Positions 11,067 to 21,102 are shown, counted from the stretch's first letter. The stretch is 64,000 nucleotides of DNA from Sabellastarte sp. h YS-2021 (GCA_964017235.1 OZ024934.1:87758706-87822705); one strand, 5' to 3'. Made by a program: numbers and translations. Notes: generated by a model not told the origin, from the letters alone.

Positions 11067-12446
11067 TTAACTTTTCATTATGTTTTTGTTACTCAGACCC
11101 ACATCCCCTGATACTTGCTTTTGTCCACGGTTTTCCTCTCCTTCCAGTAACTTCCTGTATGCTGCAATCTCCATCTCCAGCCCCAGTTTTGTGTTGATGA
11201 GTTCCTGTAACTCCTTCAGAATGGCCTCCATCTCTGCACGCAGCTGTGCAATCTCGTTCCTCAGCTCTGTGTTATCATGCTCAAGGTCTCGCTCTTTGTC
11301 CTGTAGCTCTCTCTGTAGCAGTTCCACCTCTTTGTCTTTCTGCACATTCCTGGATTCCAAGTCAGCCAGTTTTGCTCTTAGATCAGCAAGCTGTTGCCTC
11401 AGCCTCTTGGTCTCATCTTTAGAGTGGGTTGCCTCAAGGCCATGTCTTACAGAGGCCGTCTTAAATTCCATGACCTTGACTGTGTACTTGGACTCGAGTT
11501 CTTTACGCATTTGTTCCAGCTTCTCATCATAAGCGTCTTGCAGATCTCTGATGGCCTGCGCCATCTCGTTCTTCCAGAACTCCCTGTTTTCTGAGGTTGT
11601 GTCTCTGTAGGCCAGGGCGCCCAGTTCCTTCAGCTCTTCCTGGTGGATGTTCTTCAGAAACTCAATCTCCTCCTGCAGAGTCTGGCCTTTGTTCTCTGCT
11701 TCAATGTGGGCCAGGGTTTCTGCATCCAGATCCAACCTGGCTCTCTTCAAAGCATCCATCAACCGGGTGATCTCATTCTTGCTTTGCTTCTTGTCACTCT
11801 CTAAACCTTCAATGGTCTGCCTCAGATTCTTAAGTTCAGCCTCCAGGTTGATGATGTAGCGACTCTGCTCATTGTTTGCTTCTTTCACCCGGTCTCTTTC
11901 TGCCTTCACTTCATCCAGCACCTGATTTGTCTCTCCCAGTTCTTGTTCCAAGGAATCCACCTTGATCTGTAGTTCTGCCTTTTGCTTTTCACTCTCGTCC
12001 ATGAGTTTGCGTAGCTCTTCTAACTCGCTCTCATACATGTTTTTCACTGAGTTTGTCTCCTTGCCCCAGGTCTGCTTCAGTTTGCCCAGTTCCTCAGCCA
12101 GTTTGCGGTTCTGGGCCTCCAGGAATCGTACCTTTTCGATATAGGATGCAAACCTCCCATTGAGGTCTTGCATATCCTTCTTTTCTTTCTCAGTGCAGTC
12201 CTTCACACTGGTCACTCCAGTCTGGCTGACCACTTGGTAAGTGGTGGGATCAGCATCCAGGCCACTGTACATCTGGTTACTCAGAGACCTCTGGATCAAC
12301 CCACCCCGCACACCTGGCTGATTTGACTGACTCCTCTGTATGACGACACTGCGTGGCGCCACTGTGGAGCGCCAGCCACCCGAAACCTGGGTTGTTGTCT
12401 CATATGTCTTCTTGTCTCCAGACTTGGAACCATTAACTTTCACAGA
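11067..12446 (-). CDS. IF-2: cytoplasmic intermediate filament protein without lamin tail
   Basis: This is an intronless gene of 459 residues from MSVKV. An upstream in-frame ATG at 12491 would add 15 residues, but it has no counterpart in IF-1. Head and rod are almost identical to IF-1, with roughly four amino-acid differences up to LLEGEE (for example KLAEE for KLGEE and MRKEL for MREEL). The sequence then switches abruptly to a unique tail of about 20 residues ending NKNIMKS. No lamin tail domain follows. Gastropod IF proteins occur in long-tailed (A) and short-tailed (B) forms, and this gene resembles the short form as a separate locus. It should co-assemble with IF-1. It lies in a host intron in the sense orientation. 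Confidence 0.9.
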   Translation of the reverse strand, partial: SVKVNGSKSGDKKTYETTTQVSGGWRSTVAPRSVVIQRSQSNQPGVRGGLIQRSLSNQMYSGLDADPTTYQVVSQTGVTSVKDCTEKEKKDMQDLNGRFASYIEKVRFLEAQNRKLAEELGKLKQTWGKETNSVKNMYESELEELRKLMDESEKQKAELQIKVDSLEQELGETNQVLDEVKAERDRVKEANNEQSRYIINLEAELKNLRQTIEGLESDKKQSKNEITRLMDALKRARLDLDAETLAHIEAENKGQTLQEEIEFLKNIHQEELKELGALAYRDTTSENREFWKNEMAQAIRDLQDAYDEKLEQMRKELESKYTVKVMEFKTASVRHGLEATHSKDETKRLRQQLADLRAKLADLESRNVQKDKEVELLQRELQDKERDLEHDNTELRNEIAQLRAEMEAILKELQELINTKLGLEMEIAAYRKLLEGEENRGQKQVSGDVGLSNKNIMKS

Positions 12447-12560
12447 CATGATGGTGATGGTGATGCTTCTCGTTGGAAAATTGTTCAACAAATGGCTGAA
12501 ATTTGAGAATTAGCTACTTACAACATTTAGAATGTCAATGATTTAAAAATGAAAGATGCA

Positions 12561-12570
12561 ACTATTTATA
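12561..12570 (-). promoter_or_regulatory. TATA box of IF-2
   Basis: On the minus strand this reads tataaatagt, about 115-124 bp upstream of the MSVKV start codon, a spacing like that of IF-1. An own TATA promoter argues against a simple processed pseudogene. Confidence 0.55.
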
Positions 12571-14238
12571 CCTATCCTCCAGGCAATAAGCCCAAAATAG
12601 GATCACATGGATTAGTTTGGGAAATGCATGTTCATAGTTGCTTTCTAGTTACCCAAGCAACAGATACTTATCTGTCCTGTGTAGATATAACAAGCCTTAT
12701 GAATAGTAAATGTAACATGGGAAATGGATTAGCAACCCATAGAGTTTTATTTATGTTACAACAGCCTTCTTAGCTTCATAGTGCTGATCCCTTGATTACC
12801 TGCTGAGCAGTCTTTTCTGTTAATATTATTGTCAGGAGGATCTGCAGAAACTTGTCTTGTATGAATGTGAAAGTACTTATTTGTTAGCAATCAAGGTTAA
12901 ATAGGATCATAGGAGTGTTTATTATGTACTAAAATGTACACGTTAGTGGTAAATTTGAACAGAAACCTGTGTAGCTATACACCTACTTACAATTTATTTA
13001 TTTTTTATATTTGAAAACATAAAGTTTTTGAAACATAGATATTTCCACTCATTAGCTAAATGTTTCAGAATTATGATTTTAATTGTAATATGGCATACTA
13101 AAACTGTGAGAGCTTAAATTTAAATAAATTAAATTTCTTAGTGATAGTGGTCAGTAAGTGTTTTTGCACCTGTCAAACTAAGAATGGTAATATTGAAGAG
13201 TCAAGGTTTACAAAAATCTGGATAAAATAATCCATTTAATAATGTTAAAGAGAAAAATAAATTACTGGTATGCGATTCCGGGTTTTTCTCAATAGTGTGT
13301 ATGGAATAAAACAAGTCGGAGATATGTAACTAGAGCTGTGAAAGGTTGTCCAGGCATTCAAAACAGGGTAAGCTGTTTAATAACAAATGGAGTTCAAATT
13401 AGTAAGATTGAAATAATCACCTTAATTTGTTCCCTGGGTAGCCTGTTGCATTAGCCATTAACTACGCATTAAAGCCAAGCACATTATTGGGGAAATACTG
13501 ACAACATCAGATGCACATGCACTGTCAATGTAAGCGTGTATGTGGTGGATCTTATCATCATATTTCATGTTTGTAAGATAATGTGCACATAAAATGCTTC
13601 ACATTCATACATTTTCTTGGTTAAAACTCCCAATCTAAGTAAATCTAACATTCGTGTAAAAGTAAAATCCAATATAAGGTGATATACATAAGGTAATCCT
13701 TAACCAGTCAAACAAAACTGGTGCTTTAGTCACTGCACATTCAATTGCTAGTTAATTGCTTTAGGTTTACAAACCAGTGAATGAAGTACTCACACACCTG
13801 TGCAAATACTGTTTATTTCTATTAATAAGATCTGCAAAGCCTAATTTTTGGTCAGATTTCTTTCTTTCTTTCTATTATCCAATTATTTTTAAAGATATCT
13901 GAATTTTATTTTCAATAAATTTGATGACATCCATCGCCACACTTGCTTAGCAACTTTCAGTTAGTTATTACTAAAATGTGGGTCTTCCTCTATAGGCTAG
14001 GTTTTACATATTGTGATCCTAGTCCTTATATTTTTTGCCTGTCTCACCCCTATGAGTAATTTAAGAGGTTGAGCTCAAGGGGAATCTTGCTCAAGGGAAG
14101 AAGCCCCAATACACTTGGATCAGGGTTGGATTTTATACAAATAAAAGTATTAAGCACAAGTACTTTTGTAAAGTATTCAGTACAAGTACTTTTTCACAGA
14201 CAAAACGGTATATTTCTCAACAATGCACTTTTATTAAT
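12571..14238. other. AT-rich intronic stretch
   Basis: I see no gene. There is a short CTTT-type microsatellite near 13858-13872. DIRS element A begins at its right border. Confidence 0.5.
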
Positions 14239-14281
14239 TTGCAAATTTTAATTAGTAAATTAAATTTTTATTAGTGAATAC

Positions 14282-14455
14282 CTTACCTAACAGACGATAG
14301 CTATAGTCCGGCGCCAGCCGGTCCCGCCAAACGCCAGAAAAAAGACGTCCTGAGTTTCACCTCCGGCCGGACCGGCACACTCCAATCCACTCGCCAGGTG
14401 GCCTAGTTCCTGCTTTATTCGCCAGAGGGACGTGACGTCATAGCATCTTTTTCAT
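14282..14455. repeat. Inverted terminal repeat of DIRS-A (3' end)
   Basis: This 174-bp repeat is, by reading, identical to the reverse complement of 20161-20334. The outer extension 14239-14281 is not repeated at the other end but is represented in the internal complementary region. It contains a perfect cAMP-response palindrome tgacgtca at 14433-14440. Confidence 0.95.
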
Positions 14456-14509
14456 CCCAATTTAGGTTAAGTGAAGCTGAAAAGCGGGGAAGGCCGGGTG
14501 GGAATCTCC

Positions 14510-14607
14510 CGTCTGTTAGGTAAGGTATTAACTAATAAAAATTTAATTTACTAATTAAAATTTGCAACTTCATTGCGTTAATACATCTTACCTAACAGAC
14601 GATAGCT
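14510..14607. repeat. Internal complementary region of DIRS-A
   Basis: The segment joins the reverse complement of the left outer terminus (to about 14239) with that of the right outer terminus (to about 20352), head to head. This is the circle-junction sequence used as template for completing the ends in the DIRS replication model. It lies between the recombinase stop and the 3' terminal repeat, as in Dictyostelium DIRS-1. Confidence 0.9.
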
Positions 14608-14743
14608 AGAATAACTACCCAGTGGAAGGAGGGCAGCTTCCTCAAAGCTAGAAGGAACTCTCTAAATAGGCACGTAACCTCTGGCCCGGCTGATAAAGAA
14701 GCTCAAAGACTGCTCCTTAAGTTACCGAGCAGTGCCACTTCTA

Positions 14744-14770
14744 CCCCCCCCCCCCCCCCCCTTTTTTTTT
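14744..14770 (-). other. Polypurine tract of DIRS-A
   Basis: On the element's coding strand this is nine A followed by eighteen G. The same A-run/G-run occurs at the same place in elements C and D, between the recombinase and the internal complementary region. Polypurine tracts prime plus-strand DNA in LTR retrotransposons; a role here is inference. Confidence 0.6.
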
Positions 14771-14924
14771 CTGCTCTGAGAGGGGGAAGAGAGAATAGTT
14801 TAGTTTAGAGATTCCATTTTGCCTGTAAGAGTGGAATAATGGTCTCATACTCCTTGCCTGAGGCAACTTAGTAAAAAACCTTAACTATTATGTATATTAT
14901 TTACAAAATAGGAGCCTAGAAGGT

Positions 14925-16391
14925 TCATTGGTGGACCTGCTGTGCAGCCACCACTGGACCTAAGTGAAAAAGCTCCGAATCTGCCCACGCCACATCTTTA
15001 AGGTAGAATTGAGTAAAGGTGTTGTGGGACTTCCAGTGGCATGCAGCTAAGATCTGGTCTAGCGAGATGCCACCCTGAAAGGCTTTTGAAGCCGCGAAAG
15101 CTCTAACGTCATGTGCCTTCACCTAGTGAAGGGTTAGAGACTCCTGATCGTAGCAAAGGATAACTGTCTGTTTGATCCAGGATGAGATCGTAGCAGGAGA
15201 AATATCCTTCGTGAAACCCTTTTTGAAGGATACAAAAACCAGTTCCTTTCCTTGTCTGAGATCTTGAGTTTTGTCCAGATAGTAGCGCAAAGCTCTAACC
15301 GGGCAAAGTGATCTGTCTTCTCTCAAGGATTTGTCCAAAGTAGGAGCCAGAGCTGGTATAACTACTGGAGCCACGCACTCCGGACCCTCTTTTGCTAAGT
15401 GATTCTTAGCCAAAAAACTTGGGGAAGGGTAAAGGGACACCTTTGACCAGTCAGCTTGGTGTCTAATATTTTTGTTCAGCCAAGCGTGTATTTCACTCCT
15501 ACGCTTTCCCGAACCCAGAGCGAGGAGGAACACCGTTTTAAAGGTCAGATGTTTTAATGAAGCCTTTCTGAGAGGCTCAAAAGGAGCTTTGGTGAGCTGA
15601 TGCAACACCAGAGAGAGATTCCAGGAAGGAATTCCTCGCCGACCCTTTGGTCTATCTCTGTGAAAACTGTCCAAAAGGAGGGTTAAGTTTTCATCTTTAC
15701 TCACATTCAAAGAAGAATTGCCCAATTTGTCTGCAATGGCTGATCTGTAACCATCAATGGTACTGGGTTGGAGATTCTTCTCCTGGAACAGATGTAGGAG
15801 AAAATCTGCTATCTGTTTGACAGATGGAGACCTGAAGTCCACCTGACTTGATTCACACCATTTGACAAAAACGGCCCACTTTGCCTCATAGACTGTTCTG
15901 GTTGAACTTCTTTGAGGAGCCTCAATTCGTGATGCCACTGGACTAGAGAAACCTTGTTCCTTGATAGCCTCAGCTCTAGGAGCCAGGCGTGTAGGTTTAG
16001 ATTGGTTAGATTCCTGTGACGTGCCTTGTTGAAAGGTTGTGTCACTAGGTCGGGATGACTGGGCAGGCAAAGAGGGATCTGAGACGACAGTTCCACTAGG
16101 TCCCAGAACCATGGCATGTTGGGCCAACCCGGAGCTATGAGAATCACTCTCTTGTAAAGATGGTCCGATAGCTTGCTGACCACTTTGCCCAGTAATGATA
16201 CTGGGGGAAACACATACATGTCCAGGTTTTCCCAAGAGACGGTTAGGGCGTCCACAGCCCAAGCATTGGGATCCGGCACTGGAGACACATATTGGGTGAG
16301 TTTGCAATTGTACTTGGTTGCAAACATGTCCACCTGGGGAAGGTGCCAGGTCTGAACTAGTAGGTCGAAGACCCCCTGGTGAAGTGACCAC
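14925..16391 (-). pseudogene. Tyrosine recombinase of DIRS-A, interrupted
   Basis: The frame encodes an N-terminal core-binding domain and the catalytic domain. Visible are box I arginine in GSGKRRSEIHAW, the HDVR pair (KAHDVRAFAA), CHWKSHNTF, and the nucleophilic tyrosine in TFTQFYL. An in-frame TAG at 15123-15125 replaces the glutamine codon seen just before VKAHDVR in the other copies. Nine bases are also missing just upstream (CYDQE instead of CYELSDQ). The TAG separates the HxxR motif and the tyrosine from the rest, so the copy cannot make a full recombinase without suppression. The frame overlaps the end of the RT frame and is in the same reading frame as gag. Confidence 0.85.
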
Positions 16392-18379
16392 TCTGTCTGA
16401 ATGATTTGGCCTTGACGAGACAGTTTGTCTGCAATCACATTCAGCCGACCAGGGATGTGTCTTGCTTTTAGGACTACTTGCCTCAGATTACACCAACACA
16501 GGAGTCGCCATAGAAGGGCACAAAGTGAGCCTGACCTCATACCTCCTTCCTTGTTGATGTATGCCACAACTGTGGTGTTGTCGGTGGCAACTAGAACTAC
16601 TTTGCCTTGGACCAAGTGTTGGAACCTTTTCAAGGCCAGTAAGACCGCTTTTAGTTCCAGGAAGTTTATGTGAAGATGACTTTCTGGAACTGACCAAACG
16701 CCTCTTGCTGTGAAGTCTCCTAAGTGAGCACCCCAGCCTTCTTTTGAGGCGTCTGTAAAGATTTGCACGGCATGCTTCAAAGGGTGCAAAGGCTGTCCTG
16801 TTAAGACATTTGTTCCCTTGGTCCACCATAGAAGGTGTGGGTGAATGGACCTTGGAACCGGAACCTCCTTTTCCAGGGATTCTGGAACTCTCCAATGTCG
16901 TTTTAGGTGCCACTGGATGGGTCTCATGTGGAGTCTCCCCAGGGGAACCTGTTTTTCTGTTGCTGTAAGCAGGCCTATTAGTGACATAAGTTCCCTGACT
17001 CGGCAACTTGGTTTGGATAGGATGGATTCCAACTTTTGGAGGAGTGACTCCCAACGGCTCTGAGTCGGTAAGTCCAGTCCTTGAGAGAGATCGTACTTGT
17101 AACCCACGAACTCGAAAATCTGTTTGGGTTCTGGTTCTGACTTTTGTAGGTTCACTATCCAACCCAACTCCTGACAAAGGGCGAGGAGGGATTGGGTGCC
17201 CTGGTGGCAGGATTCTTTGGAAGGGGCTCGAATCAACCAGTCGTCTAGGTACTGGTGGATCCTTATACCCCTGGATTGAGCCATTAACTTGACCTCTTTG
17301 ACCACCCAAGTGAACTCCATTAGAGCTGTGGAGAGGCCAAAGGGAAGGGCCCGGAACTGATAGGACTGATTTTGGAAATGGAACCTGAGATATTTCCGGG
17401 ATTTCACATGGACTGTGATGTGGAAATAGGCGTCGCTGAAGTCTAGCGAAGTCACCCATTCCCCTTGCTGCAAGGAAATCCGAATTCTTTCTGGGGTTTC
17501 CATCTTGAATGTTTTTACGCTCAAAAATTTGTTTAGAGCACTGAGGTCCAAGACTGGCCGCCATTTTTGATTTGGTTTGGGGACAATGAATAACCTGTTG
17601 AAGAAGGCTAGAGATGTTCGAACCCTCACCATCTCTACTGCCTCCTTTTGCAGTAAGGCCTGCAAAGCCTGTTTCAGGTAGAGGTTCCTGAGGGGGTTTG
17701 CATAGCCGCTGACTATCAACGGATCTCTGACTAGATTTGGTCTGACCTTGAATGGGAGAATGTAGCCGTCCTTCAAAATGGACACTACTCTCGGATTTGC
17801 ACCCAGGAGGGACCACTTTTGCCAAAACTTTTGGAGACGTCCCCTATTGGATGAGCATTGACAACATTGTGGGCATTTGGCGAAAGCATCTTTGACAAAT
17901 TTTATTTCTTGTTTCATTTTTAATGAGGGACTTGTGTCTTTCTTTTGTGACTGCCCTCTCACACTTAAGACAGAAGGTACAGGACTGGCAACAGGACATA
18001 ACACAGCTTGTTGAACAGACACAGAAAAGTTTTGTCTTTCCACATTTAAAACACTCCTGTTTGGTCGGGCTACTGCCACCGGACTGAGAACACAATAATT
18101 GTCATTTATACTGCCCTTGATCCCTAGGAGGGCGGGTACCGCGTCCGGGTTGACCTCCCCTGTCTCTGCCTCTTGCTCTACCACGTCCTCCAAATGATTT
18201 CCAAGCCGGTATGTCTTTACCGGTGGGGTTTCCGGTATGAGAAGTATCTTGACCTGGTTTCCAGCTAGTAGAGTAAGGTTGATATCTGGCTTGTTGTCGT
18301 TTTTGATTTCCGGCGAACCCACCACGGCCCGGACCGGGCTGGTGAGTATGCTTAACAGTTTCAAACTGAGCAATTTCAT
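15809..18379 (-). CDS. Reverse transcriptase / RNase H / Dam-methylase-like polyprotein of DIRS-A
   Basis: The open frame has 856 codons. Protein-like conservation starts near the gag stop (about 18105), where a +1 shift would enter this frame, so the first methionine is probably not the real start. RT has the metal site YLDD at residues 377-380 and the upstream aspartate in SLDFSDAYFH. RNase H (about 535-665) shows TDAS, LELKA, TDNTT and ADKLSR. A domain related to phage Dam methylases follows (VDMFAT, then MYVFPPVSLL, then ILIAPGWPNMPWF). Its motif IV reads FPP rather than NPPY, so catalysis is doubtful. A 32-nt deletion relative to D removes part of the upstream cysteine cluster and places its remainder (KCPQCCQC) in this frame. 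Confidence 0.9.
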   Translation of the reverse strand: MKLLSLKLLSILTSPVRAVVGSPEIKNDNKPDINLTLLAGNQVKILLIPETPPVKTYRLGNHLEDVVEQEAETGEVNPDAVPALLGIKGSINDNYCVLSPVAVARPNRSVLNVERQNFSVSVQQAVLCPVASPVPSVLSVRGQSQKKDTSPSLKMKQEIKFVKDAFAKCPQCCQCSSNRGRLQKFWQKWSLLGANPRVVSILKDGYILPFKVRPNLVRDPLIVSGYANPLRNLYLKQALQALLQKEAVEMVRVRTSLAFFNRLFIVPKPNQKWRPVLDLSALNKFLSVKTFKMETPERIRISLQQGEWVTSLDFSDAYFHITVHVKSRKYLRFHFQNQSYQFRALPFGLSTALMEFTWVVKEVKLMAQSRGIRIHQYLDDWLIRAPSKESCHQGTQSLLALCQELGWIVNLQKSEPEPKQIFEFVGYKYDLSQGLDLPTQSRWESLLQKLESILSKPSCRVRELMSLIGLLTATEKQVPLGRLHMRPIQWHLKRHWRVPESLEKEVPVPRSIHPHLLWWTKGTNVLTGQPLHPLKHAVQIFTDASKEGWGAHLGDFTARGVWSVPESHLHINFLELKAVLLALKRFQHLVQGKVVLVATDNTTVVAYINKEGGMRSGSLCALLWRLLCWCNLRQVVLKARHIPGRLNVIADKLSRQGQIIQTEWSLHQGVFDLLVQTWHLPQVDMFATKYNCKLTQYVSPVPDPNAWAVDALTVSWENLDMYVFPPVSLLGKVVSKLSDHLYKRVILIAPGWPNMPWFWDLVELSSQIPLCLPSHPDLVTQPFNKARHRNLTNLNLHAWLLELRLSRNKVSLVQWHHELRLLKEVQPEQSMRQSGPFLSNGVNQVRWTSGLHLSNR

Positions 18380-20048
18380 CTTCTGCTTTCCGGATTACCG
18401 CATCCGGGAACAGAGCATGGGTATTCAAAGGGCAATTCCGCATGGCGGAAAAAGTGTCTGGTTTTATACCTAACTTCAAATGATCCAGATAAGAGTCTCG
18501 ATGCACTAGGGTGAGATTAGCCATCTGTACAAAAGTAAAGTCGGAAAGATGTTGGAGGGATTTTCCGACCGCAAAACTCACATTCTGATTGAATGATGTA
18601 AGATAGTGAAGTTCATCCAACGCGGCCTGAGCCTTGGGAGATGATTTGCCCTTTCCAAGTTCACTCTGTAAAACCTTTAACTGTTCCTGAACACTGTCCT
18701 GTATTTTAGTAATACAACGGTTGAATCCTGCAGATTGGTTGCATATATAGCTAGTCTCTTTGGCTGCCTTTTCCCATTTTCTGAGCGTGTCCTGAGCAAT
18801 GGGCCGGGAAGAAGGTTGGGAAGAAGGTTGAGAAGTAGTAGCAGAGGGTTTTGCAATGCGGGCAAAAGCACTATTAAGTTTTGCCGCATCATTCGGCCAA
18901 GTTGTAACATATTTTCCAGGTCTGGAGATGTCTTTGGGCTCTGCCGGATGTATCCCATACCACCTAGCTTGTGATTTAGGGGGACGGAGATAGTGGTCCA
19001 TATGTAGACCCCCGGGTTCTGCAGATTTTGAAGGGTAGCCTTCAATGAGTACCAGATTCAAATTCTCCAACTTTTTACATAACCAATCCTCCGGGGGGAG
19101 GTTGACGGATACCTTTCCTACTGGCTGTGATCTATGACCTATCCACGGATTATCAGCCCTGGAAGAAGGAGAATATTCTAAATCCGGGATGTGTGACCAT
19201 CCCATAAAGGTGCGGACGCCTCTCACTGTCTCCCTGTAGTTTTGGTCCTCGCTCATAGCGCAGTCACTTTCCACATTGTCTTGATCTGGCTGATCCTCCA
19301 GCTCCGACAATTCGCCCTCTTCAAAATGAGTAGGTGGAGATACATTCCGGGCAGACACTGACAGAGGTTCAACACTTTGTTCATAAGACACCGGGCCGGA
19401 AGAAGCAGGTGCAGCAAAAACCGGTTCCGGGTCAGGGTCCTGGTATAACTGTTCCAGAGGAGACACCATATCCACATTAGAAGAACTCTGAGTTCTATCC
19501 GGACCAGAAGCCGGGGCGGCTTGGCCGGAAGGAACTGAAGTCAATAGGAAAGGGGCTTGAGAAATTGATCCGGCAGGTGCTTGATGAGTAACCGGTGCTT
19601 TCAGCGGCGAGAAAGATGGCTGAGAAGCTGGACGATGTCCCAGTGTTAAGAGAGCTTCTAGACGGGCCATGCGAACTGACCACTTTTCATCCAGTTCTTG
19701 GAGGTCCTTCCGGAAGGATGGCTGTGGTAAAGAAAGGTCAGAAGAAGGTTCATGAGTAGAAACGGAAGGCTCCATGTCCTGCGGATCTACTTGGCCTACA
19801 ACCGTAACAGAAGCTGGGTCAATTAAATTTTCCTTACTTTTTGCTTTTTCCTTTCGCAGTTTATATGTTGGTGTAGCCAAATGAATCACCTGCTCCGGAG
19901 TTAACAAATCGCAGTACTCACAGGGTAACTTAGCCACACACGGATCCTCACCCATGCCTTTGTCCCTGCAACGTGCACAACGAGAGTGGGTGTCAAAAGA
20001 GGCCATTATATGGCCGCACGCCCCTTTCCTTTGTCCTGGAGATGCCAT
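18102..20048 (-). CDS. Gag-like ORF of DIRS-A
   Basis: This is a 648-residue protein, by position the nucleocapsid/structural protein of the element. The N-terminus has a cysteine/histidine cluster (CGHIMASFD, CARCRDKGMGEDPCV, then CEYC) that could bind zinc. The middle holds the conserved block YRETVRGVRTFMGWSHIPD and the later helical block NQSAGFNRC to LFPDAVIRKAEDEI. The C-terminus is Arg/Gly-rich and should bind RNA. The stop is TGA in the context AAA-TGA-CA, identical in all four DIRS copies here. The start ATG is followed by the conserved SPGQRKGACGH. Confidence 0.85.
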   Translation of the reverse strand: MASPGQRKGACGHIMASFDTHSRCARCRDKGMGEDPCVAKLPCEYCDLLTPEQVIHLATPTYKLRKEKAKSKENLIDPASVTVVGQVDPQDMEPSVSTHEPSSDLSLPQPSFRKDLQELDEKWSVRMARLEALLTLGHRPASQPSFSPLKAPVTHQAPAGSISQAPFLLTSVPSGQAAPASGPDRTQSSSNVDMVSPLEQLYQDPDPEPVFAAPASSGPVSYEQSVEPLSVSARNVSPPTHFEEGELSELEDQPDQDNVESDCAMSEDQNYRETVRGVRTFMGWSHIPDLEYSPSSRADNPWIGHRSQPVGKVSVNLPPEDWLCKKLENLNLVLIEGYPSKSAEPGGLHMDHYLRPPKSQARWYGIHPAEPKDISRPGKYVTTWPNDAAKLNSAFARIAKPSATTSQPSSQPSSRPIAQDTLRKWEKAAKETSYICNQSAGFNRCITKIQDSVQEQLKVLQSELGKGKSSPKAQAALDELHYLTSFNQNVSFAVGKSLQHLSDFTFVQMANLTLVHRDSYLDHLKLGIKPDTFSAMRNCPLNTHALFPDAVIRKAEDEIAQFETVKHTHQPGPGRGGFAGNQKRQQARYQPYSTSWKPGQDTSHTGNPTGKDIPAWKSFGGRGRARGRDRGGQPGRGTRPPRDQGQYK

Positions 20049-20160
20049 GATGAATTAAGATTCCAACTGACAAAGCTCAAGTACACACAAAAAGGATTGA
20101 TATAATTATCCACAAAATAGAAAGTTTTCAGAGAAAACACAACTTCAAATCTCGCGCCAA

Positions 20161-20334
20161 ATGAAAAAGATGCTATGACGTCACGTCCCTCTGGCGAATA
20201 AAGCAGGAACTAGGCCACCTGGCGAGTGGATTGGAGTGTGCCGGTCCGGCCGGAGGTGAAACTCAGGACGTCTTTTTTCTGGCGTTTGGCGGGACCGGCT
20301 GGCGCCGGACTATAGCTATCGTCTGTTAGGTAAG
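20161..20334. repeat. Inverted terminal repeat of DIRS-A (5' end)
   Basis: This is an identical partner of 14282-14455. The element's transcript should start in or near here. A tgacgtca CRE-type palindrome lies at 20176-20183, about 130 bp upstream of the gag start. The non-repeated outer extension ends near 20352. Confidence 0.93.
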
Positions 20335-20352
20335 ATGTATTAACGCAATGAA

Positions 20353-21102
20353 AAAGTTAAGTTTATCAATATATGCGCCCCTTAGAATATTTCTGGAAAA
20401 ACCCATTCTCACCTTTAGGGATTGTTACCCCTTAGACGATATGAGAGCAGTGGTTACATTTTAGCCTGATTGATATTATAGATACCACAATATATTGCTG
20501 TTAAAAGTATTCAAGAGTAGAGCAACGTATTATTTGGAGTACATAATTAGAAAAAAAAATACTCTCTTCCACCCAAACAATAACATTTTTCAAAATATTT
20601 ACATAAAAATTGACATAAAATGGCCAATTTCAGTAAATTTCCAGGGAATAAATTATTTTAATCACTAATAGGAGTACATATCCTTGTTTTAGAAAAGAGT
20701 CATAGTGAAAAGATACCAGAGTACAAAAATTAAGCCTCATGGCAGCCCTAGCAGAATACCTACCGTGATATGACCTTATACAATTATGCAATGTATTTAG
20801 AGAATATTTATTTGGGCGCTTCAATATACTGTATAGGTTATTTCATGATGGGTAGTTTTAAGGGCAGAGGGAACTAGTAAATAATAGTTGGTCAAGATTC
20901 TGCACTGTAAATTGTTGGACAACTTTCCAACGCAGGGTCAGGTCTGGGGTTTGAATGGCTGACCTGAGGTTTATTTCAACCCTTTCAAATACTTCTAAAA
21001 AGTTTTAAATGGATATTTGTCCTGTTGTCACTGATGGACTTTTGGGGATCATAAATTTGTGACAAATCACTAACCCTGTGCATACTTGTGAATAAAACCA
21101 AC
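20353..21102. other. AT-rich intronic stretch
   Basis: I see no gene. A segment near 20930-20990 (ctggggtttgaatggctgac) faintly resembles a SINE B box. Confidence 0.45.

Larger units (their letters stand above)
14239..20352 (-). mobile_element. DIRS-type retrotransposon A (near-complete)
   Basis: This 6.1-kb element is transcribed leftwards. It has perfect 174-bp inverted terminal repeats, an internal complementary region, and gag-like, RT/RNase H/methylase-like and tyrosine-recombinase frames in the order expected for DIRS elements. These retrotransposons integrate a circular DNA through a tyrosine recombinase and leave no long target-site duplication; none is seen here. Gag and RT frames are intact, but the recombinase has an amber codon and a small deletion. 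The element lies in the intron between host exons 21278-21103 and 11033-10958, in the same orientation as the host gene. Confidence 0.92.

Noticed and set aside
11067..12446. IF-2 as a processed pseudogene
   Set aside because: It has a full open frame, its own TATA box at a normal distance, no poly-A tract after the stop and no flanking duplication.
12447..12491. Upstream ATG extending IF-2 by 15 residues
   Set aside because: IF-1 has no matching extension, and the added residues come from the untranslated region where the two genes no longer align.
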